This document shows, in pieces, positions 43,033 through 50,298 of a DNA stretch of 64,000 nt. The translations under genes were made by a program, and so were the position numbers. The notes beneath the pieces were generated by a model that saw only the letters and a list, made by a program, of their open reading frames with translations, was not told the origin of the DNA and searched no databases. Numbering within the stretch: position 1 is the stretch's first letter; each line of letters begins with the position of its first letter. The stretch is from an uncultured Bacteroidales bacterium (lineage in GTDB: Bacteria > Bacteroidota > Bacteroidia > Bacteroidales > Muribaculaceae), in assembly GCA_902800715.1 (NCBI GenBank), contig CADCFN010000005.1, positions 79,766-143,765 of the forward strand. Reading direction: 5' to 3'.

Positions 43033-45216
43033 ATGAAAAAGATAATGTTTTTAATGGTGGCGATACTGATGGCGGTAGCTGTCAACGCCAATGGAAACGA
43101 TGACGTGGAGCAAGCCACGGCGCTTGCAGGGCGACTGTCAGCGCGGTTGGCAGACAAGGTGGAGTTCCGCAAGATGGAGGCTGAACAGGGGCATGACGCC
43201 TTTACGCTCGAGAGCCGCGGTGGCAAAGTCATCATCGGCGGCAATAATGCCAACTCGATGGCGGTGGGACTGAACCGCTACCTGAACCGCTATTGTCAGG
43301 TGACGGTATCGTGGTATGCCGGCGTGCCGATGGAATTACCCGACGTGCTGCCCGACGTGCCTGCCCCCGAACGGATAACTGCACGGGTGCCGCAACGCTT
43401 TTTCCTCAACTACTGCACTTGGGGCTACACGATGCCTTTCTGGCAATGGCGAGACTGGGAGCGCTTTATCGACTGGATGGCGCTCAATGGCGTGAACCTG
43501 CCGTTGGCAATCACGGGGCAGGAAGCGGTATGGTACAACGTGTGGACCAAACTGGGTATGACCGACAAGCAGGTGCGCTCCTATTTCACCGGACCCGCTT
43601 ACCTGCCGTGGCACCGCATGGCCAACATCGATGGCTGGTGCGGCCCGTTGCCCAAGGAGTGGCTTGAGAATCAGACCGCCTTGCAGCAGCGCATCGTGGA
43701 ACGTGAACGCGCGCTGAATATGCGTCCCGTGCTGCCCGCCTTTGCGGGTCACGTCCCTGGAGCATTGCGCGAGCTATTCCCTGATGCCGACATCCAGGCT
43801 TTGGGTGGTTGGGCTGGCTTCGATGAACAATACCGCACCTATTTCCTCAACAGCGAGGATCCGCTGTACACCCGCATCCAGCGTCTGTTCCTCGAGGAGC
43901 AGACACGCTTGTTCGGGACAGACCACATCTATGGCATCGACCCCTTTAACGAGGTCGACCCGCCCAGTTTTGAGCCCGACTACCTCAACAAAGTGTCACG
44001 ACACATCTACGAGAGTCTGACGGCGGTTGACCCCGACGCCGAGTGGCTGCAGATGGCGTGGTTCCTCTATTACCAGCGCAAGGACTACACCCCCGAACGC
44101 ACTCGCGCCATGCTCACGGGCGTGCCTCAGGGCAAGATGACGATGCTTGACTACTACTGCGAGTACAAGGAGATGTGGCGTGAACACGAGGGCTTTTACG
44201 GTCAGCCGTTCATCTGGTGCTACCTGGGCAACTTCGGCGGCAACACCAACGTGCAGGGCCGCGTCAAGGAGGCGGGTGAGCGCATCGAACGGGCATTGGC
44301 CGAGTGTGGCGACAACCTCGTGGGCATCGGCTCGACGCTCGAGGGACTTGATGTGCAGCAGTTCCCCTACGAGTACATCCTCGAGAAGGCATGGGACTTT
44401 GCCAAGACCGACGAGCAGGTGGTGAACGAACTCGCCGACCGCCATGCAGGTCATCAGGATTCCCACGCACGCGAGGCGTGGCGATTGCTCTATGACAACG
44501 TGCTGGATATCACCCCAAGCAACTTTGCAGCCCCCCTACCCTGCTCCTATCCCGCCATGGACAAGGAAAGCCGCACAGTGAAGTATAATCCGCGTGACCT
44601 GCTCGCCGTGTGGGACGCCCTGTTGGCACAGGACCGCGCCACCACCGATGCTATGACCATCGACCTCGTTTGGGTGGGAAGGCAACTGCTGGGCGACCTG
44701 TTCCTCGTCGAGAAGCAGGCACTTGACAAGGCCTATCGTCAGCGTGACAAGGAGGGTGTCTTCACCCACAGTGGCCTCATGATAGAACTGCTGTCCGACC
44801 TGGATGACCTGAACAGCCATCACCCGCATGCCACGCTGGCACACTGGCTGCGACAGGCGCGCAAGATGGGCAAGACCACCGAAGTTAAAGACTATTACGA
44901 GATGAACGCCAAACGCCTCATCACCACATGGGGAGGCAGTCTCAACGACTACGCCTGCCGCAATTGGAACGGCTTGATGTGGAACTACTATGCCAAGCGA
45001 TGGGAAATCTATATCAGGAACATCACCGCCGCAATATTGGGCAATGCGGATTTTGACAACGACTCATTCCGTGCAGCGGCCGACAAGTTGCAGGAAAAAT
45101 GGGTCACCACGAAAGACGATGACATCGTACAGACAGAAATCGACAGCGATGTGCTGACCCATAGCCGCGAATTGCGCGAGAAATACCGCCAGCAACTTGA
45201 GTCTTTTAGTGAATAG
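43033..45216 (+). CDS. Alpha-N-acetylglucosaminidase, GH89
   Basis: A secreted 727-residue glycosidase homologous to human NAGLU. Signal peptide about 1-19. The N-terminal domain (about 20-100) precedes the catalytic barrel: the opening FFLNYCTWGYTMPFWQWRDWERFIDWMALNGVN region (by position 43400-43500), E307 in FNEVDPPS and E437 in STLEGLDV, corresponding to the two catalytic Glu residues of the family. An alpha-helical domain follows. It releases terminal alpha-GlcNAc, for example from mucin or glycosaminoglycan chains. Not part of a polysaccharide-utilisation locus here (no SusCD). Confidence 0.92.
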   Translation: MKKIMFLMVAILMAVAVNANGNDDVEQATALAGRLSARLADKVEFRKMEAEQGHDAFTLESRGGKVIIGGNNANSMAVGLNRYLNRYCQVTVSWYAGVPMELPDVLPDVPAPERITARVPQRFFLNYCTWGYTMPFWQWRDWERFIDWMALNGVNLPLAITGQEAVWYNVWTKLGMTDKQVRSYFTGPAYLPWHRMANIDGWCGPLPKEWLENQTALQQRIVERERALNMRPVLPAFAGHVPGALRELFPDADIQALGGWAGFDEQYRTYFLNSEDPLYTRIQRLFLEEQTRLFGTDHIYGIDPFNEVDPPSFEPDYLNKVSRHIYESLTAVDPDAEWLQMAWFLYYQRKDYTPERTRAMLTGVPQGKMTMLDYYCEYKEMWREHEGFYGQPFIWCYLGNFGGNTNVQGRVKEAGERIERALAECGDNLVGIGSTLEGLDVQQFPYEYILEKAWDFAKTDEQVVNELADRHAGHQDSHAREAWRLLYDNVLDITPSNFAAPLPCSYPAMDKESRTVKYNPRDLLAVWDALLAQDRATTDAMTIDLVWVGRQLLGDLFLVEKQALDKAYRQRDKEGVFTHSGLMIELLSDLDDLNSHHPHATLAHWLRQARKMGKTTEVKDYYEMNAKRLITTWGGSLNDYACRNWNGLMWNYYAKRWEIYIRNITAAILGNADFDNDSFRAAADKLQEKWVTTKDDDIVQTEIDSDVLTHSRELREKYRQQLESFSE

Positions 45217-45270
45217 TTAATAGAGAATAGTTAATAGTTGTTTTAGGGCATCAAGCCATAGGCTACGGGC
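45217..45270. repeat. AT-rich low-complexity tract after the GH89 gene
   Basis: Imperfect short repeats built on AATAGTTAATAG immediately after the GH89 stop, leading into the 61-bp array. No coding sequence. Confidence 0.45.
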
Positions 45271-45554
45271 CCTAAACCCTAAACTCTAAACTGCGAGCAA
45301 AGCGAGCATCACCGAGGATGCCTCTCTAAACTCTAAACACTAAACTCTAAACTGCGAGCAAAGCGAGCATCACCGAGGATGCCTCTCTAAACTCTAAACA
45401 CTAAACTCTAAACTGCGAGCGTAGCGAGCATCACTGCGGATGCCTCTCTAAACTCTAAACCCTAAACTCTAAACTGCGAGCAGAGCGAGCATCACTGCGG
45501 ATGCCTCTCTAAACTCTAAACACTAAACTCTAAACTGCGAGCGCAGCGAGCATC
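45271..45554. repeat. 61-bp tandem repeat array
   Basis: ACTGCGAGC begins at 45290, 45351, 45412, 45473 and 45534, an exact 61-bp period, giving four full units and a fifth partial one. Each unit has GCGAGCnnAGCGAGCATC, then a variable GGATGCCTCTCT part, then AAACTCTAAAC-type heptamers. The two bases nn differ between units (aa, aa, gt, ag, gc). The last unit supplies the C-terminal codons and stop of the neighbouring minus-strand gene. Related single pieces lie at 27.84-28.02 kb. Not a CRISPR: the repeat is longer than any spacer and units are contiguous. Confidence 0.9.
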
Positions 45555-46742
45555 TCTGACTGCTGCCGCTAGCTGTTCCATGCCCTGCATGAGTACGCTG
45601 CGGGGAACGGCAACATTGAGACGCATGAAGCCGCTGCCAGCCTTGCCGAACATCGCACCGTCATTCAAGCCGATGTGCGCCTTGTTGACAAACAGGTCGA
45701 TAAGGGCGTCATGCTCCAGTCCCAATCCCGTGCAGTCGAGCCACACGAGGAACGAGGCCTGAGGCTTGATGGCAGTGATGCCTGGGATAAGTTCACGACA
45801 GTAATCCACCACCGCATCGATATTGCCCTCGATATACTCCAGGCACTGACGCAGCCACTCGCCACCATGGCGATAGGCTGCCCGCGTGGCGGTCATCGAC
45901 AGGAAGTTGGGGGAACACTGCTCGTTGGCTTCCAAGTGATGGAAGAAGGGCTTGCGCAAGTCAGGATTCTTAATCACGCACCACGAACTCACAATGCCGG
46001 CTATGTTGAACGTCTTGCTGGGAGCACCCATCACCACGCCCACGGCACGGGCATCGTCGCTCACGGTGAGGAACGATGTGTGTCGGTGCCCGCTCAGTAC
46101 CAGGTCGCCATGAATCTCGTCGCTGAAGACCACCACGTCATACTTCCTTGCCAGCGCTGCCACCTGGCGCTGCACGTCGGCGGGCCAGGCGATGCCGATG
46201 GGGTTATGCGGGTTGCACAGCACCATCATGCGGGGATGCTCGGTCTTGAAAATGCGCTCCAAGTCCTCCAAGTCCATCTCGTAGAAGCCCGTCGAGGTGC
46301 GGCGCAGGGCGTTATTGACCACCATGCGGTTATTGCCCGTGATGAGCATTCTGAAGGGGTGGTACACCGGTTCCTGTATCACCACCTTGTCACCGGGGCG
46401 GGTGAAATGGTTCAATGCCAACCCAAAGCCGTTCACAATGCCACCGATAAAGCATGCCTCATCCTCGGTAAATTCCAGTCCGTTGCGCTCACGCTGCCAG
46501 TCGATGATTGACTGCCAATAGCCCTCCAGCGGCACACTGTAGCCATAGATGGGGTGTCCGGTAATACGTTCAGCTAGCGCCTTGGTGATGTCGGGACAGG
46601 CTGCAAAGCCCATATCGGCGACCCACAAGGGTAAAACATCATCACGTCCAAACATCTCCTTGCAACGGTCATACATCACGCTGCTGGTGCCACGGCGGTC
46701 TATCACGCGGTCAAAATCATATTTCTTCTCCATATCATTCAC
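45516..46742 (-). CDS. MalY/PatB-family PLP-dependent C-S lyase or aminotransferase
   Basis: A 408-residue fold-type I enzyme. LPLWVADMGFAACPDITKAL is the MalY/PatB signature, NPHNPIGIAW binds cofactor, FSDEIHGDLVL has the conserved Asp, and GAPSKTFNIAG carries the PLP Lys. The family cleaves cystathionine and cysteine conjugates (beta-lyase). The last ten or so residues (ARCARSLEFSV) are encoded inside the 61-bp repeat array, whose TAG stops the frame. Starts possible at 46742 and 46733. Confidence 0.9.
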   Translation of the reverse strand: MNDMEKKYDFDRVIDRRGTSSVMYDRCKEMFGRDDVLPLWVADMGFAACPDITKALAERITGHPIYGYSVPLEGYWQSIIDWQRERNGLEFTEDEACFIGGIVNGFGLALNHFTRPGDKVVIQEPVYHPFRMLITGNNRMVVNNALRRTSTGFYEMDLEDLERIFKTEHPRMMVLCNPHNPIGIAWPADVQRQVAALARKYDVVVFSDEIHGDLVLSGHRHTSFLTVSDDARAVGVVMGAPSKTFNIAGIVSSWCVIKNPDLRKPFFHHLEANEQCSPNFLSMTATRAAYRHGGEWLRQCLEYIEGNIDAVVDYCRELIPGITAIKPQASFLVWLDCTGLGLEHDALIDLFVNKAHIGLNDGAMFGKAGSGFMRLNVAVPRSVLMQGMEQLAAAVRDARCARSLEFSV

Positions 46743-46764
46743 TCTTTTTGACGATTTAATTCTA

Positions 46765-46772
46765 CAAAGTTA
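46765..46772 (-). promoter_or_regulatory. -7 promoter element of the MalY-like gene
   Basis: Minus-strand TAACTTTG, 22 bp upstream of the ATG at 46742. Confidence 0.55.
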
Positions 46773-46944
46773 CTCTATTTTGCGTGAATACCCAAAACAA
46801 TTCCCTTTTCTATCAAATAATCCACATTTCTACAACTGCTTGTTTTATAGATAGTTACAAAAATCACCGATTGAGGCAAGAGAGAAAAATGCACTTTTTT
46901 TCAAAAAAAATCGCAAAAATTGTTGGCAGTTCCGAAAAAAGCAG

Positions 46945-46952
46945 TACCTTTG
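46945..46952 (+). promoter_or_regulatory. -7 promoter element of tRNA-Lys
   Basis: TACCTTTG followed by C, 22 bp before the tRNA. Confidence 0.6.
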
Positions 46953-46974
46953 CAGTCGCAATTGAATGAGCGAT

Positions 46975-47047
46975 GACTCCGTAGCTCAGTTGGTAGAGCA
47001 ATTGACTCTTAATCAATGGGTCGTGGGTTCGAGTCCCACCGGGGTCA
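46975..47047 (+). tRNA. tRNA-Lys (anticodon CUU)
   Basis: A 73-nt cloverleaf: acceptor GACTCCG/CGGGGTC with discriminator A, D arm GCTC-GAGC, anticodon stem ATTGA/TCAAT with loop CTCTTAA (anticodon CTT), variable loop GGGTC, T arm GTGGG-TTCGAGT-CCCAC. CCA is not encoded. Its 3' end and terminator are duplicated in the region downstream, which marks it as an integration site. Confidence 0.96.
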
Positions 47048-47058
47048 CGGAATTGAAC

Positions 47059-47094
47059 GCCAAATGGTTAATAATGAAGCCATTTGGCTTTTTT
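47059..47094 (+). terminator. Terminator of tRNA-Lys
   Basis: Perfect 9-bp stem GCCAAATGG (47059-47067) and CCATTTGGC (47080-47088), then TTTTTT. Degenerate copies occur at about 49053-49088 and 60862-60899. Confidence 0.85.
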
Positions 47095-47179
47095 GTTATG
47101 TCAACCATTGGCTTCTTCCCTGCGGGGCAAATGCTAATTACGCGAATTCAACGAATTGATTTGTAATCATTGCCAGTTC

Positions 47180-47293
47180 CGCCGCTAATTCTCCCGCAAG
47201 TATTACGCCTCAGTCATGCGACTGAAGGAGTTCTACGAAGAGAACGTAGGAGCCGAATTCTGTGGCACAGCTAAGCGTTGTCGAAGGTTTTAA
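47180..47293 (+). pseudogene. Fragment of the phage-like neck/tail protein gene
   Basis: In one frame this reads RR-stop-FSRKYYASVMRLKEF and EENVGAEFCG, clearly the C-terminal part of the intact 144-residue protein at 61302-61736 (RRWFSRKYYASVMNLKEF). The Trp codon of the intact copy is a TAA here and nothing of the N-terminal two thirds is present. It lies just after the tRNA-Lys terminator, as the intact gene lies just after the third tail copy. It is a relic, not expressed as protein. Confidence 0.8.
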
Positions 47294-47382
47294 GACAAAA
47301 TCACTAACTATGATTTCTGATAATGGAAATGTGGGCAGGCCACGCATGAGCGTCGCCTGCTTTGTAGAAAATAAGAAATGCA

Positions 47383-47736
47383 TTAATTATAATTAGTGAT
47401 GTGGAAGATCGTGAAGATGCTAAAGGCGTTAAGGAGTAAAAGAATGAAAAGAAGGAGATTACTAATCTGGAATCCAAAAAACAACACTAATAAGATGTTA
47501 GTAGCCAATAATGCTATTGTAGCAAGTGTATACACTACAATACCGATACTGCGCATCATTATATTGTGCTTTAAAAGAAGGCATAATAGTGATGTTACAA
47601 TAATAACACCAGAGAGGAGTCCAGACCATATACCAAAGCCAAATGCAGGTAAATAAGAAATCCCCTGTATCAACCAATAAAGAAGTACGGTTGGCAACAA
47701 ATATTCAGATTTCCAGAAATCGTTTTTAGTGCTCAT
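47383..47736 (-). CDS. Small polytopic membrane protein, unknown
   Basis: A 117-residue hydrophobic protein with probably four helices (about 13-30, 35-55, 60-82, 86-108) and an aromatic, polar C-terminus. No family recognised. AT-rich. It follows the NTF2-fold lipoprotein gene by 22 bp on the same strand and may be co-transcribed with it. Confidence 0.6.
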   Translation of the reverse strand: MSTKNDFWKSEYLLPTVLLYWLIQGISYLPAFGFGIWSGLLSGVIIVTSLLCLLLKHNIMMRSIGIVVYTLATIALLATNILLVLFFGFQISNLLLFILLLLNAFSIFTIFHITNYN

Positions 47737-47758
47737 GGCGAGTAATGTGCTTTAGACC

Positions 47759-48199
47759 TTATAATTCATGCCAGACGTCGAGAACTGCGCTATCGCTTTT
47801 GCGAAGTCTTATTACAGCAGTTCCACCAACCCAGCCTTCACCTTCAGGCAACGATCCTCGTACTTCCCACACCGTGTCGCCTTCAAGTTCCGCCACGAAA
47901 GGCAACTCGGTATAGATCTCCGACCCAAAGATGGGATACCAGACACTTTCGGCTATCTTAATGGCCGTTTCCTTGTCTGGCACCATACCGCGTCTCTGAG
48001 CCTCGGCTTTTCCATAGCCCTCAATTTTTGGCTGGATGCGAGGCTCAAGGTGAATAAATGTATCTTCCTCCACAAGGGTATACAATCCTGATTCGTGATA
48101 CTTTATGTTGCTGGGCCGCTGGCGCTGGCAACCCAGCAGCCCCAATGACAAGGCAACCCAAATGATACACACAAATAAACTAACCTTCTTCATATTCAT
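47759..48199 (-). CDS. NTF2-fold immunity-like lipoprotein
   Basis: A 146-residue lipoprotein (lipobox LGLLGC). The C-terminal half MVPDKETAIKIAESVWYPIFGSEIYTELPF, then VWEVRGSLPEGEGWVGGTAVIRL, fits the NTF2 fold immunity protein family (Imm-NTF2-2, PF15631) found beside polymorphic toxins. No toxin gene is visible nearby. An in-frame TTG at 48214 is less likely than ATG 48199 because the -7 box is at 48212-48219. A second, frameshifted copy lies directly upstream. Confidence 0.75.
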   Translation of the reverse strand: MNMKKVSLFVCIIWVALSLGLLGCQRQRPSNIKYHESGLYTLVEEDTFIHLEPRIQPKIEGYGKAEAQRRGMVPDKETAIKIAESVWYPIFGSEIYTELPFVAELEGDTVWEVRGSLPEGEGWVGGTAVIRLRKSDSAVLDVWHEL

Positions 48200-48211
48200 T
48201 TGTTTTTGGGG

Positions 48212-48219
48212 CAAAGATA
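48212..48219 (-). promoter_or_regulatory. -7 promoter element of the NTF2-fold lipoprotein
   Basis: Minus-strand TATCTTTG followed by C, 12 bp before ATG 48199; a short leader of a few nucleotides. Confidence 0.55.
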
Positions 48220-48661
48220 CTATTTTTCATGATTGACGTCGAGAACTGCAGCATCGCTTTTGCGAAGTCTTATTTCGGCACATCCACCAACCCTGTCTTT
48301 AGGCAACGATCCTCGTACAATCCACACCGTGTCACTTTCAAGTTCAGCAATGAAAGGCTGCTCGGTATAGATCTGCGACCCGTAGATGGGATACCAGATA
48401 CTTTCGGCAATCTTAATGGCCGTTTCCTTGTCTGGCACCATGCCACGACTCTTGTCAAATCCATAGCCCTCAAAATAGGGCCGGATGCGAGGAAGATGAA
48501 TCTTCCGTCATGTCAATAACTGAATCTTCCTCTTCCTCCTTAAGGATATAAAATCCTGTTTCGTCAAACTTTATGTTGCTTGGCCGCTGGCAACCCAGCA
48601 GCCCCAATGATAGGCCCCCCCAGATGATACACACAGATAAACAAACTTTCGTCATATTCAT
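48220..48661 (-). pseudogene. Frameshifted second copy of the NTF2-fold lipoprotein
   Basis: A tandem paralogue of the gene at 47759-48199. The first frame (from ATG 48661) gives the signal peptide and lipobox (LGLLGC) and ends at 48470. The conserved C-terminal half (MVPDKETAIKIAESIWYPIYGSQIY) is in another frame, open from about 48505 down to 48220. The shift lies at about 48495-48515, next to a duplicated GAAGATTCA. If the shift is real the protein is destroyed. Its own -7 box is at 48674-48681. Confidence 0.78.
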
Positions 48662-48673
48662 TTATTTTTGGGA

Positions 48674-48681
48674 CAAAAATA
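48674..48681 (-). promoter_or_regulatory. -7 promoter element of the frameshifted copy
   Basis: Minus-strand TATTTTTG, 13 bp before the ATG at 48661. Confidence 0.5.
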
Positions 48682-48785
48682 CTTGTTTTTGGCGACAAAA
48701 ACAAGAAGAAAAAGCATAATGAAGTTTTTTTCAAACAGTTGAAATACAGTGTTTCGCAAAAGGCGAAATATAGACCTCACTAATC

Positions 48786-49094
48786 ATCAATAAAAAAAAG
48801 ACGGTTTGCCATCTTTTTCCGTATCAGTTGGTGGTAGTTCTCCAGCAAAATAGAGACAGTTCTTTTGATGTAATTTTTGGGGCCAAGCAGCACCCTAAAT
48901 ATGGTTGTCAAAAATGACAACCGAGATTGACACCTAATGACACCCGATGACAAAGTGCCAGTATAAGAAATTCATGGGAATCAGCCGATTAGAGTGTCAA
49001 TTACTGTCATGCTGTGTTATGAATCAGAGCCCACCGAGGTCACCAAATTGAACGCCAAATGACTTGTAATGAGCCGTTTGGCTTTTTCGTTACA
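48786..49094 (+). repeat. Composite repeat copy A, ending in a tRNA-Lys tail
   Basis: From left to right: an AAAGACGG-type hairpin relic, GTATCAGTTGGTGGTAGTTC, the AGAGACAGTTCTTTTGATGT motif (about 48852-48871), a perfect hairpin GGTTGTCA/TGACAACC (48903-48922), and finally a tRNA-Lys 3'-end relic with GAGCCCACCGAGGTCAC (49027-49043) and the terminator hairpin (49053-49088). Parts recur at 52057-52140, 52564-52768, 54191-54212, 59111-59124 and 60710-60905. It is the longest copy. No coding sequence. Confidence 0.8.
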
Positions 49095-49150
49095 AAAAAA
49101 AGGATGTACCACTGGCACATCCTTAAAATCTGTAATAAGTTGAAATTGAT

Positions 49151-49720
49151 TTAGAACTTATATCCGACAGAAATTGTAAGGTTGCGGGTCTTAGCTGAAG
49201 CATCGTCAGCTACATCAAGAACACCAAAGTCGTAACCAATGGAAACTGGCACCTTCTGGTTGAATTCCAGACCAGCACGCAACCCCAAACCAAAATCAAA
49301 ACGCTTGTAACCCACCTCGTCGCTAAAGACGTCATAGCCATCAGTCTTACCAAACAAGCCAATACCGAAATAAGGACCAAATTCACCGAACAAGGCTAGG
49401 GTCTCGTTAATGGCATATTTGTAACCAAAATGTACAGGGATGTCCAGATAATAGGGATTGAATGTGATTCCGGCCGCCTTGGTTCCTTTGAGTGAGAGAA
49501 GTGCACCAGCGTTGCCATAGAAACCGTTGCTCACACTGGGAATACCAATGGTTGTGCGAATACCTGCATGGAAGCCGATACGTGAACTGCAACCACTGGC
49601 ATCAACGTTTGCTACATTCATACCAGCAACGATTTCCCACTTGGGAGCTTCTGCATTTGCCGTGAAACTCATTGACAAGGCAGCAACAGCTACCATCAGG
49701 ATTGAATAAATCTTTTTCAT
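49151..49720 (-). CDS. Outer-membrane beta-barrel protein
   Basis: A 189-residue protein with a signal peptide (about 1-23, cleaved after NAEA or ANA) and eight or so amphipathic strands (IVAGMNVANV, IGFHAGIRTTIG, YYLDIPVHFGYKY, LALFGEFGPYFGIG, FDFGLGLRAGLEF), ending LTISVGYKF. A small PF13568/OmpA-barrel-type protein. Has its own promoter at 49758-49765. It lies just inside the segment bounded by tRNA-Lys tails. Confidence 0.82.
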   Translation of the reverse strand: MKKIYSILMVAVAALSMSFTANAEAPKWEIVAGMNVANVDASGCSSRIGFHAGIRTTIGIPSVSNGFYGNAGALLSLKGTKAAGITFNPYYLDIPVHFGYKYAINETLALFGEFGPYFGIGLFGKTDGYDVFSDEVGYKRFDFGLGLRAGLEFNQKVPVSIGYDFGVLDVADDASAKTRNLTISVGYKF

Positions 49721-49757
49721 GTCTTTCTATTTTAAGTTTTCTAGTTGTTCAGTGCCG

Positions 49758-49765
49758 CAAAAATA
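49758..49765 (-). promoter_or_regulatory. -7 promoter element of the beta-barrel gene
   Basis: Minus-strand TATTTTTG followed by C, 37 bp before the ATG at 49720. Confidence 0.5.
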
Positions 49766-49847
49766 ACATTTATTTCTAATTTCAAGTAGTATTTCTCCGA
49801 TAATTCCATGAAGAAGTCTTGTCTTTTACTGGATGAAGGAGTCATTC

Positions 49848-49877
49848 TACTTTTGCTGAAAACATAAATCAGCAAAA
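49848..49877 (+). promoter_or_regulatory. -7 box overlapping an inverted repeat, truncated cassette
   Basis: TACTTTTG (49848-49855) overlaps an inverted repeat TTTTGCTGA (49851-49859) / TCAGCAAAA (49869-49877), 4 bp before the ATG of the broken phage-like gene. The same arrangement with a different arm sequence precedes the intact copy at 63737-63764. Confidence 0.65.
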
Positions 49878-49881
49878 GATT

Positions 49882-50144
49882 ATGATTGACATCCAACAAT
49901 TGACAGAACTGATCTCCGCATTCCGCGTCGAGACCGAGAAATCTGCGATTAAGTGAGTGCAATGTCAAACTTGTTTGAACATTGCCGAACGTGAGCAGAT
50001 TATGCAAAGAAAGCACTCACCCGAACCTTTAGCCGACTGAAAGGGAGGCAAACCGTCGGCTCCATCCTCCAGGCCATCGCCGACCTGCTGGCCACCGCCA
50101 CCAGCGAGACCGAGTACAACATCATCCGCTTCTGGAAGGAAACG
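49882..50144 (+). pseudogene. Disrupted copy of the MIDIQQL phage-like gene
   Basis: It starts MIDIQQLTELISAFRVETEK like the intact gene at 63774, then is interrupted by a 65-bp insert (49941-50005) with TGA in frame, a short homologous piece (50006-50024), another insert, and a second homologous block (50050-50144, TVGSILQAIADLL). Homology stops at the codon for the Thr of FWKET. The first insert carries inverted repeats (GTGAGTGC/GCACTCAC across 49953-50018). A relic. Confidence 0.8.
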
Positions 50145-50266
50145 AAAGGCAGCTGTTTTTTTATTTTACCTGGCCATCGCTGGCAAAGCATCGCTAGAAT
50201 CATTCATTTTGCAGCCCATTCGGGAAAATATTTGTATCTCACTCGCCGCCAATGACATAATTATTA

Positions 50267-50274
50267 TATATTTG
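50267..50274 (+). promoter_or_regulatory. -7 promoter element of the GH9 gene
   Basis: TATATTTG, 24 bp before ATG 50299. Confidence 0.6.
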
Positions 50275-50298
50275 TGCCAAAATACATACTATTGAATC

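Noticed and set aside
45271-45554. Tandem repeats considered as a CRISPR array
   Set aside because: Units are contiguous 61-bp copies with no unique spacers, and no cas genes are nearby.
46966-47166. 66-codon ORF covering tRNA-Lys
   Set aside because: It is read through the tRNA gene and its terminator and cannot be a protein gene.
49848-49877. Invertible promoter (phase-variation switch)
   Set aside because: The inverted-repeat arms are separated by only 7-9 bp and cut through the -7 box, so inversion would not produce an on/off switch.
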